A stretch of 18,960 nucleotides of DNA, taken from assembly GCA_030040475.1 (NCBI GenBank), contig JASHTQ010000515.1, positions 1-18,960 on the forward strand, given 5' to 3'. This document shows positions 1 through 6,679 of the stretch, piece after piece. The position numbers and the translations under genes are program-made. Every line of letters starts with the position of its first letter. Position 1 is the first letter of the stretch. The notes beneath the pieces were generated by a model, which made no database searches, was not told the DNA's origin, and was given only the letters and a program-made list of their open reading frames with translations. Source of the stretch: Streptosporangiaceae bacterium. Lineage in GTDB: Bacteria > Actinomycetota > Actinomycetes > Streptosporangiales > Streptosporangiaceae.

Positions 1-2005
1 AGGCCTCGAGCCCGCGGGCCATGCCGACCCGGGTGCCGGTTGCCTCGCTGAGCCGGACGCTCCTCGTCAGGTGCCGTCTGGCCTGCTCGAACGCGCCGAG
101 GTCCATGGCCACCTTGCCCAGGCCGGCCACGCACCGCGCGATCTCGTGGCGGGCGCCGATCTCGTGCAGGATCGCCAGCGCCTCCACGTAACGCGAGTGC
201 GCCTCGCCCTGATGACCGCGGAGCCTGGCCAGGTCGCCGAGGCCGACCAGGGCGCGGGCGACGCCCCACTGCTGGTCGATGCGCCGCATCACGCTGACCG
301 AAGCGGTCGCCAGCTGATGGGCCTGGATGAGCTGGCCGGCCCTGGCCGCGATCGCGGCCCTGGTGCCCAGCGCGTAGCCCTCGTTCCAGCCGTCGCGGGC
401 GGCCTGCGCGGTGCCGAGCGCCTCGTTCGCGAACCCGGTCGCCTCGTCCGCCTGCCCGGTCTGCAGGGCGATCTCGCTCAGCAGGTTCAGCGCGCTCGCG
501 GTCCAGAACCGGTCGCCGCCGTCCCGGCACAGCCGTAGCCCCGCCGCGGCCAGGCTCTGCGCGACGGCGGGATCGCCGGACGCCGCCAGCTGCGCCCTGG
601 CCACCAGGGCGGCGCCGCGGATCCGCGGCGACAGCGCGGTTGTGTCCAGGGCCAGGAAGGAATCCAGCCACTCGCCGCCCTCGGCGAAGGTGCCCCACAC
701 GATCCAGCGCGGGCTGACCGCGATGCAGATCCGCAGCCCGGTCTCCACGTCGCCGTCGGCCAGGCACCAGGCCAGCACCTGCGACACGTTGTCGGCGTCG
801 GCGATGTACCTGCGGGAGCAGTCGACCCGGGCCGACCAGGGCACCGGGACCTTCGCCATCCCGACCGCCAGGTGGTGTTCCGCGGTCCGCAGCGTGTAGT
901 CGCGCAGCGCGAGCCGGAACCGCGCCGACTCCCCCGCGCCGGCCAGCAGCGCCGCCGCGTACTCCCTGATCGAGTCGAGCATCCGGTAGCGGGCCTGGCC
1001 GAGCACCTCGGGCTCGAGCACCACCAGCGACTTGTCGACCAGCGCGGCGGTCAGCGGGAGCATGTCGCGGGCCGACACCTCGCCGTCGGCGCAGACCTGC
1101 TCGGCCATCTCCAGGGACCACCCGGCGAAGATCGACAGCCGGCGCAGCAGGGTCCGCTCGGCCGCGGTGAGCATGCCGTAGCTCCACTCGATCGTGGCCC
1201 GCAGCGTGCGGTGGCGCGGCGCGGCCGACCGGTCCCCCGCGGTCAGCAGCGCGAACCTGTCGTCCAGCCGGGCGCCGATCTGCTCCACCGACAGCACGCC
1301 GATCCTGGCCGCGGCAAGCTCGATCGCGAGCGGCAGGCCGTCGAGCGCCCGGCAGATGTCCGCCACGGCGCCGGCGTTGTCCGGGCCGACCGCAAAGCCA
1401 GGGCGAACCGCGGCGGCCCGGTCGGCGAACAGGCGGACGGCCTCGTCGTGATGCGTGGCCGTCACGCCGTCACCGGTGCCGACACCGGTGCCGACAGCGG
1501 TGCCGAGAGCGGTGCCGACAGCGGTGCCGAGAGGTGGCGGCACGGCAAGCGGCGGCACCCGCCATACGGTCTCGGCCGCCAGGCGCAGCGGCTCGCGGCT
1601 GGTCATCAGCAGCCGCAGCCCGGGCGAGCTGACAAGCAGCCGGCCGGCCACGTTGGCGCACGCGTCGATCAGGTGCTCGCAGTTGTCCAGGGCGAGCAGC
1701 ATACGGCGGGACGACAGCACCTCGGCAAGCGTGTCAAGCAGCGGGCGCCCGGGCTCCTCGCCGACGCCGAGGACCGCCGCCAGCCGCGAGATCACCAGGT
1801 CAGGCTGCCGCAGGTCGGCCAGCTCGACGAAGCAGGCGCCGTCACGGAACTCGGCCGCCATGGACCCGAGCAGGCGCAACGCGAGCCTGGTCTTCCCGAT
1901 GCCGCCGGGACCCGCCAGCGTCAGCGCGCGGCTTGAATAGATCGCCCGGCGCAGCTCGTCCAGCTCACGCTCACGACCGATAAAGCTATTCGGTTCCTCA
2001 GGCAG
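1..2005 (-). CDS. NB-ARC/TPR transcriptional regulator (LuxR/AfsR-type ATPase), C-terminus outside the window
   Basis: STAND-class signalling ATPase. The reading frame opens with a PEEPNSFIGRERELDEL N-terminus, then a Walker A loop (AGPGGIGKT, about residues 31-39), a Walker B strand (RMLLALDNCEH, about 101-111), an LLMTSREPLRL sensor strand, and an LPLAIELAAARI segment typical of the family. A winged-helix region (about residue 270 on) and TPR-like helices follow to the window edge. Relatives usually end in a LuxR-type HTH, which would lie beyond base 1. An in-frame 12-bp tandem repeat encodes GTAVGTAL-like units inside the ATPase domain. The frame has no ATG, GTG or TTG before Walker A and meets a TAG at 2066-2068; CTG at 2003-2005 is used here provisionally. 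ATG codons at 2031 and 2052 lie one frame off, separated by a run of five G. Probable role: inducer-gated transcription control; the target is unknown. Confidence 0.85.
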   Translation of the reverse strand, partial: MPEEPNSFIGRERELDELRRAIYSSRALTLAGPGGIGKTRLALRLLGSMAAEFRDGACFVELADLRQPDLVISRLAAVLGVGEEPGRPLLDTLAEVLSSRRMLLALDNCEHLIDACANVAGRLLVSSPGLRLLMTSREPLRLAAETVWRVPPLAVPPPLGTAVGTALGTAVGTGVGTGDGVTATHHDEAVRLFADRAAAVRPGFAVGPDNAGAVADICRALDGLPLAIELAAARIGVLSVEQIGARLDDRFALLTAGDRSAAPRHRTLRATIEWSYGMLTAAERTLLRRLSIFAGWSLEMAEQVCADGEVSARDMLPLTAALVDKSLVVLEPEVLGQARYRMLDSIREYAAALLAGAGESARFRLALRDYTLRTAEHHLAVGMAKVPVPWSARVDCSRRYIADADNVSQVLAWCLADGDVETGLRICIAVSPRWIVWGTFAEGGEWLDSFLALDTTALSPRIRGAALVARAQLAASGDPAVAQSLAAAGLRLCRDGGDRFWTASALNLLSEIALQTGQADEATGFANEALGTAQAARDGWNEGYALGTRAAIAARAGQLIQAHQLATASVSVMRRIDQQWGVARALVGLGDLARLRGHQGEAHSRYVEALAILHEIGARHEIARCVAGLGKVAMDLGAFEQARRHLTRSVRLSEATGTRVGMARGLEA
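1475..1531 (-). repeat. 12-bp tandem repeat inside the NB-ARC gene
   Basis: Nearly five copies of a 12-base unit (ggtgccgaNagc on the + strand) lie in frame and encode a Gly-Thr-Ala-Val/Leu series. The surrounding ATPase sequence (VPPLAVPP before, ATHHDEAVRLF after) is ordinary for the family, so the repeat looks like an expanded loop insertion after the sensor strand. Confidence 0.85.
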
Positions 2006-2075
2006 GTGCGGCTGAATCCTGGCCCCCTCATCCCCTGAATGCTGACAAGCATGATCCGGCGGGACCTAGCCGGGC

Positions 2076-2096
2076 AACCCCCCATTCGGGGGAGTT
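2076..2096. promoter_or_regulatory. Short GC hairpin / possible operator between divergent genes
   Basis: AACCCCCC-ATTC-GGGGGAGTT forms an 8-bp stem with one bulged A and a four-base loop. It lies about 45-70 bases upstream of the regulator start region on one side and upstream of the micropeptide promoter on the other. Its position fits an operator for the divergent regulator or a leader hairpin. No function is proven. Confidence 0.4.
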
Positions 2097-2189
2097 ATAG
2101 CCTGGTCATTCCGGTATTCGTGACGGTACGTATTCGACTTCCAGCGCAGCGCGGGCGGGACCGCCCGGGACTCCGCCGCCGGGGCGCAT

Positions 2190-2212
2190 GTTTGGGGGCT
2201 TCGGTGCGGGTA
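2190..2212 (+). promoter_or_regulatory. Candidate SigB/SigF-type stress promoter
   Basis: GTTT (2190-2193), a 14-base spacer and GGGTA (2208-2212) match the actinobacterial SigB/SigF/SigH group consensus, GTTT-N14-16-GGGTA. The start codon of the micropeptide is 41 bases downstream of the -10 element, a sensible leader length. A 12-bp palindrome (GTACCCGGGTAC, 2216-2227) sits just after it, and its right half holds a second GGGTAC that has no matching -35. Confidence 0.5.
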
Positions 2213-2253
2213 GCTGTACCCGGGTACGAAGGCGCTAGGAAGGAACCAAGCAG

Positions 2254-2328
2254 ATGTATATCGGCATCGGGACCGTGGTCCTCATCATCATTATCATCCT
2301 GGCGATCATGCTGTTCCGCCGGTTGTAA
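2254..2328 (+). CDS. 24-residue hydrophobic membrane micropeptide
   Basis: The ORF encodes a single membrane segment: MYIGIG, then an almost unbroken run of Val, Leu and Ile, then MLFRRL. Two Arg near the C-terminus suggest an N-out/C-in orientation. It is preceded by a strong ribosome binding site, AGGAAGGA at 2237-2244, nine bases before ATG. A stress-type promoter candidate lies upstream and a terminator hairpin 13 bases downstream, so it is a complete monocistronic unit. Very short hydrophobic peptides starting MYIG are, as far as I recall, scattered through actinomycetes without known function. It could be a small membrane stress peptide or a type I toxin-like peptide; the sequence cannot separate these. 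Confidence 0.6.
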   Translation: MYIGIGTVVLIIIIILAIMLFRRL

Positions 2329-2341
2329 GGCCATGGCGAGC

Positions 2342-2389
2342 AAAAAGCGAACCGGCCGGCTCGACGGGAGCTGAGCCGGTTCCGCTTTT
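2342..2389. terminator. Bidirectional intrinsic terminator
   Basis: AAAAGCGAACCGGC and GCCGGTTCCGCTTTT form a long stem with a one-base bulge, flanked by A and T runs on both strands. It separates the micropeptide (+) from the convergent nuclease-like gene (-). Confidence 0.85.
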
Positions 2390-2400
2390 CCCCGGCTCTG

Positions 2401-3573
2401 TCAGCCCTGCTGGCCGGGCCCGAATTTCGGCGGGGCGGCGCCCCGCCCCAGACCCCAGGTGCGGCCGCCGAGGCGTCCCTCGGCCGGGCTCTCCCGCGGT
2501 CGCCTGCGGTAGCCCGACAGCAGGATGGGCTCCGCGTCCCTGCCCGCCGACATGGCCCGGCACGGCTCGAAATAGGCGCAGCCCGGGCACTTGTCCGGCC
2601 CGGGTTCCGGGTACACGTCGACGTCCCCGCGGGTCATCCTGACCACGTCGGCGCCGAGCCTGCGCCCGGCGGCGGCAACGTCGGCGGGGCTGCGGCGCAG
2701 CCAGGTACGGCGGAAGCCGTCGTCGACCCGCTGCTCGATCGGCTCGATGCGGGCGGGCTGGCGGGCCGTGGCGTACATCCGCCGGTGCTGCGGAATCGAC
2801 CGGCCGCCGCCGCTTGGCTCGTGCTGGCGCACCGCGGCGCTGCGCGCCGCACGCGACCGCAGCCACCGCCGCGGCCGTGCGGTCAGCCCCTCCCGGTAGC
2901 CGCGGCCGCCGGCCTGGCCGACCTGGGACAGGCGCACCTCGTTGTAGACGGTCCCGGTGATGGCCATCCCGATATAGAACTGCTCCCACGCCCAGCACGC
3001 GGCGAGGGCCTCCTCGTCGGCAACCAGCCGCTCGGTGGGCGGCCAGTCCGCGTCGACCACCCGGTGCCTGACGATCCAGTAGGCATCGCTGGCGTCCACC
3101 ACCATCAGGTCGATCCGCCCGCTGTACCTGATCGTCTCCCCGGCGGCCGTCACGAGGCCGGCCTCGGGCCGGCCCGGGTCGAGCACGTTCACCTCGAAGT
3201 CCGCCTCGACAAGCACCGGCGCGAACCGGTCTACTCCCGGCGCCCAGTCGAGATAGCGGGCAAGAAGTGCCCGGCCTGCCTCGAGCTGCGGCTGCCACGT
3301 GCCCTCCCCGGCGGCCTGCCCGCCCTGGCCGCGCTGCCGGCCGAGCGCCCGCTCCAGTTCCTGCCGGACGAGCGGCAGCCGGACCCCGCGGTCCCAGTCC
3401 CACATTCCGGGGAAGTAGTACACGGCCAGCGCGTCCCGCACCGCCCGGTCCAGGTCAGGGACCGCGGGCCTGCCGAGCGGCTCGAGGTTCTGCCTGGTGG
3501 CGGCGCCGAAGTCCCACTGCCGGCGGCACCGGTGGAACGAGGCGCGGTCGGCCTCGGTGACGACGAAGGACAT
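2401..3573 (-). CDS. Cas4/RecB-like PD-(D/E)XK family protein with Fe-S cysteines, catalytic motif degenerate
   Basis: The 390-residue protein has the architecture of Cas4/AddB-type nucleases. An N-terminal Cys (C16 in FHRCRRQW) pairs with a C-terminal [10 protein letters not shown] cluster (C329, C332, C338), the usual four ligands of a [4Fe-4S] staple. The motif II Asp is present in SGRIDLMVV (D155). The following strand, where family members carry (D/E)-x-K, instead reads WIVRHRV (R169, R171), so both the acidic residue and Lys are Arg. This suggests a DNA-binding or structural role without hydrolysis. A basic, low-complexity stretch occupies about residues 223-275. No CRISPR or recombination genes are nearby. 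The ATG start is weakly supported by a ribosome site (GGATCGGGC just upstream). The fold assignment is fairly secure, the loss of activity is inferred. Confidence 0.75.
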   Translation of the reverse strand: MSFVVTEADRASFHRCRRQWDFGAATRQNLEPLGRPAVPDLDRAVRDALAVYYFPGMWDWDRGVRLPLVRQELERALGRQRGQGGQAAGEGTWQPQLEAGRALLARYLDWAPGVDRFAPVLVEADFEVNVLDPGRPEAGLVTAAGETIRYSGRIDLMVVDASDAYWIVRHRVVDADWPPTERLVADEEALAACWAWEQFYIGMAITGTVYNEVRLSQVGQAGGRGYREGLTARPRRWLRSRAARSAAVRQHEPSGGGRSIPQHRRMYATARQPARIEPIEQRVDDGFRRTWLRRSPADVAAAGRRLGADVVRMTRGDVDVYPEPGPDKCPGCAYFEPCRAMSAGRDAEPILLSGYRRRPRESPAEGRLGGRTWGLGRGAAPPKFGPGQQG

Positions 3574-3638
3574 GCCCGATCCGTGCCCCGAACCCGGCCT
3601 GCCTAAGCCGCGGCGGCGAGGTACGGCAGGATGGGCAC

Positions 3639-3962
3639 ATGCTTGTCGTTCACGTTCATGTCCGGGTCCGGCCGGAACGGATCTCGGATTTCCTTGCCGC
3701 GACGCTGGTCAACGCGCGGGCGTCGGTCACCGAGCCCGGCGTGTTGCGGTTCGACGTCCTGCAGGACGAGGCCGACCCAGGGCACGTGGTGCTGACCGAG
3801 GTCTACCGCGACGAGCAGGCCTCGGCCGCGCACAAGCAGACGCCGCACTACGCCGCCTGGCGGGACGCGGTCGCCGAGATGATGGCCGAGGCCAGGCAGT
3901 CCACCCGGTTCGCCGCGGTCTTCCCGGCGGAGGACGCCGGCTGGGCGAGCGCCACGCCGTGA
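3639..3962 (+). CDS. ABM-domain (LsrG-like) quinol monooxygenase
   Basis: A 107-residue single-domain protein of the antibiotic biosynthesis monooxygenase family (dimeric ferredoxin-like fold). Family signatures are the opening [15 protein letters not shown], the central [17 protein letters not shown] and [24 protein letters not shown]. Members include YgiN-type quinol monooxygenases and the autoinducer-2 phosphate isomerase LsrG; the sequence does not decide between oxygenase and isomerase chemistry. Its stop overlaps the GTG start of the next gene (GTGA), so the two are translationally coupled and probably act on one substrate. It is divergent from the nuclease-like gene, with 65 bases between start codons. 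Confidence 0.85.
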   Translation: MLVVHVHVRVRPERISDFLAATLVNARASVTEPGVLRFDVLQDEADPGHVVLTEVYRDEQASAAHKQTPHYAAWRDAVAEMMAEARQSTRFAAVFPAEDAGWASATP

Positions 3963-5191
3963 GGTTCGAGTTCGCCACCGCCGGGCGCGTGCTGTTCGGG
4001 GCCGGCCGGGCGGCCGAGCTGCCCGGGGTGCTTGCCGGGCTCGGCACCCGCGCGCTCGTGTTCACGGGCAAGGACCCGGCGCGGCATGCCGGGCTGCTTG
4101 CCGGGCTCGGGATGCCGGCCGGGGTGTTCCCGGTCGCGGCCGAGCCGACGGTCGAGCTGGCCAGGGCGGGGGTCGGCGCCGCGCGGGAGCACGGTGCCGA
4201 CGTCGTCGTCGCGATCGGCGGCGGCAGCGTCATCGACGCGGCCAAGGCGGTGGCCGCGCTGCTCGGCAACGGCGGGGACCCGCTTGACTACCTGGAGGTC
4301 ATCGGGTCCGGCCGGCCGATCACCCGGCCCGCCGCGCCGTGCGTCGCGGTGCCGACCACCGCGGGCACCGGGGCCGAGGTGACCGCCAACGCGGTGCTCG
4401 CCTCGCCCGCCGACCGCCTCAAGGCCAGCCTGCGCAGCCCGCTGATGATCCCGCGGGTCGCGCTCGTCGATCCCGAGCTCACGCTCTCGTGCCCGCCCCA
4501 GGTCACCGCCGCCAGCGGGCTCGACGCGCTGACCCAGTGCCTGGAGCCCTTCGTCAGCGTTCGGGCCAACCCGCTGACCGACGGGCTCGCCCGCGAGGGG
4601 CTGCGCCGCGCGGCGGCAGGGCTGCGCGCCGCCTGCGCCGACGGCGGCAACCTGGCGGCGCGCGCGGACATGGCCGTGTGCGCCCTGCTCGGCGGGATGG
4701 CGCTGGCCAACGCCAAGCTCGGTGCCGTGCACGGCCTGGCCGGCGTGGTCGGCGGCGTCGCTGACGTGCCGCACGGCCTGGTCTGCGCCGCCCTGCTTGC
4801 CCCGGTCATCGAGGCCAACGTCCGGGCACTGGCGGCCGACGATCCCGCGGCCGGCGATCCCGCGGCGGCCGATCCCGCGACGGCCGACCATCCGGCCGCG
4901 AGCCATCCGGCCGCGAGCCATCCGGCGGCCGGCCATCCGGCGGCCCTCGGCCGTTACGCCGAGGCGGCCCGGCTGCTGACCGGGCAGCCCGCCGCGACCA
5001 TCCAGGACGGCCTGGACTGGATCCGGGAGACCCTGATCCTGCTTGCCGTGCCGGGCCTGGCCGCGTTCGGCCTTGATCCCCGGCATGCGGACGAGGTCGC
5101 GGCCAAGGCCATGATCTCGTCCAGCATGCAGGGCAACCCCGTCGCGCTCAGCCACGAGGACCTCAGGGCCGCGCTGATCCAGGCCCTGTGA
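3959..5191 (+). CDS. Iron-containing (group III) alcohol dehydrogenase
   Basis: A 410-residue NAD(P)-dependent dehydrogenase of the Fe-ADH / maleylacetate reductase family. It has the nucleotide loop [13 protein letters not shown] (85-97), PTTAGTGAE (132-140) and metal ligands D189 (GLDALTQ), H258 (GAVHGL) and H272 (DVPHGL). The usual second ligand His four residues after the Asp is Gln (Q193), as I recall for a known subfamily; substrate is unknown. The GTG start at 3959 overlaps the previous stop by four bases and gives [14 protein letters not shown], the expected N-terminus. Residues 295-329 are a seven-fold five-residue repeat (DPAAG... to HPAAS...) absent from ordinary members. The gene ends 16 bases from a convergent gene with no terminator visible between them. 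Confidence 0.9.
   Translation: MRFEFATAGRVLFGAGRAAELPGVLAGLGTRALVFTGKDPARHAGLLAGLGMPAGVFPVAAEPTVELARAGVGAAREHGADVVVAIGGGSVIDAAKAVAALLGNGGDPLDYLEVIGSGRPITRPAAPCVAVPTTAGTGAEVTANAVLASPADRLKASLRSPLMIPRVALVDPELTLSCPPQVTAASGLDALTQCLEPFVSVRANPLTDGLAREGLRRAAAGLRAACADGGNLAARADMAVCALLGGMALANAKLGAVHGLAGVVGGVADVPHGLVCAALLAPVIEANVRALAADDPAAGDPAAADPATADHPAASHPAASHPAAGHPAALGRYAEAARLLTGQPAATIQDGLDWIRETLILLAVPGLAAFGLDPRHADEVAAKAMISSSMQGNPVALSHEDLRAALIQAL
4841..4945 (+). repeat. Seven-copy 15-bp tandem repeat in the Fe-ADH gene
   Basis: Seven 15-base units encode five-residue repeats. The first three read DPAA(T)x and the last four HPAAx. The array has drifted but kept its frame. It lies just after the [14 protein letters not shown] helix and before [10 protein letters not shown], so it replaces a helix-helix loop of the all-alpha C-terminal domain. 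Confidence 0.9.
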
Positions 5192-5207
5192 GCTGCCCGT
5201 GCGTGGA

Positions 5208-5489
5208 TCAGACCGTTATCGCCGCGTCCTTTCCCTCTTGCGCGGCGACCGTCTGGTCATCGAACCACACCCCGCCCTCGGCGAGGTAGCGGAAGTGCAG
5301 CGTGGTGCCGGCCTGGACCGTGACCGCCGCGCTTCGGACGCTGTTCGCGCGCCGCCGCAGCGGGTGGGCGAAGGGGTTCCAGTCGTTGAAGCTGCCCACC
5401 ACCGACACGGAACCGCTTGGCTCGTCGACCGGCAGCGTGAAGGTGACGCGAACCGTGCCGTCACGCCCGGGCTTGGTCGTCTTGATCAA
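5208..5489 (-). CDS. Stand-alone glycogen-binding / isoamylase early-set domain protein (CBM48-like)
   Basis: A 93-residue protein that is only one beta-sandwich domain. VTFTLPVDEPSGSVSVVGSFNDWNP and FRYLAEGGVWFDDQ are the hallmarks of the CBM48/AMPK glycogen-binding fold found at the N-terminus of glycogen branching and debranching enzymes. No catalytic domain is attached, so a carbohydrate-binding or adaptor role is inferred. The start is TTG at 5489, preceded by GGGAGAG at a proper distance; an ATG further up is out of frame. The start codon lies inside a CTTGATCAA sequence, and a perfect CTTGATCAAG palindrome lies 38 bases upstream (5519-5528) in an unusually AT-rich intergenic patch, suggesting an operator. 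Confidence 0.85.
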   Translation of the reverse strand: MIKTTKPGRDGTVRVTFTLPVDEPSGSVSVVGSFNDWNPFAHPLRRRANSVRSAAVTVQAGTTLHFRYLAEGGVWFDDQTVAAQEGKDAAITV

Positions 5490-5540
5490 CGCTCTCTCCC
5501 ATCCGGGGGCTCAGCCAACTTGATCAAGCTTATTATGACA
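5481..5540 (-). promoter_or_regulatory. AT-rich promoter region with two TTGATCAA palindromes
   Basis: CTTGATCAA occurs at 5481-5489, overlapping the TTG start of the CBM48-like gene, and CTTGATCAAG at 5519-5528, followed by CTTATTATGACAATT. The two copies are 38 bp apart centre to centre, close to four helical turns. A dimeric repressor site is plausible. No -35/-10 pair can be assigned with certainty. Confidence 0.35.
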
Positions 5541-5604
5541 ATTCGATCGGCTGTTCGCTAGTATCGCCGCCCGAATCCGGCGTGTCGTGCGTAATCCGGA
5601 AGAA

Positions 5605-5916
5605 TCAGTCCGAATCGGCGGCGGCCCGGCGGACGAGGCGGACCTGCGAGTGCGGGTGCTCACGCCAGGTGCTCGCACCCGAGGCCGCGGCGGACCTTGC
5701 CTGCTGCCACTTCATCCGTGCGAGCTGACCGGGCGGGACTTCGAGCTCCTTGACCCACGCCCTGGTCTGCGCGACGATATGCGAGCCCGCGACGGCCAGG
5801 CCGATCAGGCCGGCCACCGCGCCGGCCGCGATCAGCACGCCGCCGGCGATCAGCGGCCCGGACCGAAGCTGGGGCCATGCCCCGCTGGGCTGGCTGTTGT
5901 TCTCATCATTAGCCAT
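5605..5916 (-). CDS. Small single-pass membrane protein, actinobacterial, function unknown
   Basis: A 103-residue protein with a short polar N-terminus (MANDENNSQ), one strong transmembrane segment (LIAGGVLIAAGAVAGLIGLAVAG, split here as LIAGGVLIAAG and AVAGLIGLAVAG, about residues 22-44) and a basic C-terminal tail with WREHPHSQVRLVRR. ATG at 5916 is preferred over GTG at 5931 because GAGG lies nine bases before it, overlapping that GTG. The tail probably faces the cytoplasm by the positive-inside rule. No enzymatic motif is visible. It lies upstream of the CBM48-like gene on the same strand, with a 115-base gap. Confidence 0.7.
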   Translation of the reverse strand: MANDENNSQPSGAWPQLRSGPLIAGGVLIAAGAVAGLIGLAVAGSHIVAQTRAWVKELEVPPGQLARMKWQQARSAAASGASTWREHPHSQVRLVRRAAADSD

Positions 5917-6099
5917 GGCGCCCGTCCTCACGTCGTGTCCGCGAGCCCACTTGCCGGGCCCTCACCCTCGGTAACAAGCCTATCGAGGCGGAAACCCGAC
6001 GGGAATGCGGCCGGCCGCGATAACCGCCGCAGTCCACGGATCGCCGCCGTCAACTCACGCACCCCGCGCCTCTGCTCTTCCGAGCGAAACCGCCGCCGC

Positions 6100-6155
6100 G
6101 GAATGAAACCCCGCTTCCAGCACCCTGGGAGGTACTGGAACCGGGGTTTCATTCC
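6100..6155. repeat. Large imperfect palindrome (REP/MITE-like)
   Basis: Arms of 21 bases (GGAATGAAACCCCG-CTTCCAG, 6100-6120, and its complement, 6135-6155) match at 20 of 21 positions around a 14-base loop. There is no T tract and no adjacent gene end, so terminator function is unlikely. Size and symmetry resemble dispersed extragenic palindromes of actinomycetes. Confidence 0.85.
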
Positions 6156-6509
6156 CCCCGGGCCGCGGCCCGGCGCGGCCCGGCGGCGGCCCGGCGGCGG
6201 GCCCGGATGCACCGCAAACCGCTCGGCGTCACGCTGGCATCACGTCTGGGCGGCTGCGGCGGGACGAGCGGGCCACTGGTTACCGGCGAAGGGACCACAC
6301 CAACCCCCTGGACACGCCCGGCCTGCCCGCCCGTTGATCATCGAAGCCACGGTCGGCCTCTGATCGCCCGCTTCCGGGTCAGGCCGGCCGGGTGACCGGA
6401 TGCGGAGTGGCGGATGTTACGGGCGGGGCGAAAGTGGACAGGGTTTCTGAAGATCGTGGAAGATCCGGGTTCAGTGGAAACAGGAGTGGATCCCGGCCCA
6501 CCTCGAACT

Positions 6510-6565
6510 GGTAGTGAGTGTGGCACCGCATACCGGAAACGGTAGGCGTTGCAGCAACCACTACC
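6510..6565 (+). ncRNA. Candidate structured RNA with GAAA tetraloop, upstream of the toxin gene
   Basis: The + strand folds into one long hairpin. An outer 7-bp stem (GGTAGTG 6510-6516 with CACTACC 6559-6565) encloses a symmetric 6x6 internal loop. An inner stem follows (GCA-CGC-TACCG, 6523-6535, with CGGTA-GCG-TGC, 6540-6552), 11 bp broken by two 1x1 mismatches and capped by GAAA. A GNRA loop forms only on the + strand, the same direction as the toxin gene 115 bases downstream. It matches no riboswitch family that I recognise. It could be a leader element or a separate small RNA. Confidence 0.45.
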
Positions 6566-6610
6566 TCCCGGCCCGGACGGACGCGGCGCTCGGGTATCAG
6601 CAGCCGCGAA

Positions 6611-6658
6611 CCGAGTGGCATATTTGCCGCCTGCCACTCGGCGTATGATGCGCATCAT
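6611..6658. promoter_or_regulatory. Paired inverted repeats in front of the EndoU toxin gene
   Basis: CCGAGTGGCA (6611-6620) and TGCCACTCGG (6632-6641) are perfect 10-bp arms around an 11-base, relatively AT-rich loop. Three bases later a perfect 14-bp palindrome, ATGATGCGCATCAT (6645-6658), ends 21 bases before the toxin start. This arrangement fits an operator or leader hairpin limiting toxin expression. Confidence 0.55.
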
Positions 6659-6679
6659 GCTGCGTAATGGGGCGGGCCG

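Larger units (their letters stand above)
5917..6679. other. Gene-free, structure-rich intergenic region
   Basis: No convincing coding sequence was found here. Open frames on both strands have irregular composition and no homology signal that I recognise. The region contains a 21-bp inverted repeat (6100-6155), a GC-only tract built of ggcccggcggc units (6157-6208), a long tetraloop hairpin (6510-6565), a 10-bp inverted repeat (6611-6641) and a 14-bp palindrome (6645-6658). It separates a leftward gene from the rightward toxin operon, so it must hold promoters for both. Confidence 0.7.

Noticed and set aside
872..1936. Long rightward open frames antisense to the NB-ARC regulator.
   Set aside because: Arg/Gly/Pro/Gln-rich translations typical of shadows in high-GC DNA; the opposite strand has clear ATPase motifs throughout.
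2216..2227. Second stress-type promoter from GGGTAC at 2222-2227.
   Set aside because: No GTTT element lies 14-16 bases upstream; the 12-bp palindrome is noted but not called a promoter.
6100..6155. A single CRISPR repeat, because the arm contains GAAAC-like sequence.
   Set aside because: Only one copy is present, with no spacer array, leader or cas genes.
6338..6658. Two leftward open frames of 80 and 106 codons in the structured intergenic region.
   Set aside because: They cross the hairpins and palindromes on the opposite strand, have no ribosome site and no family resemblance.
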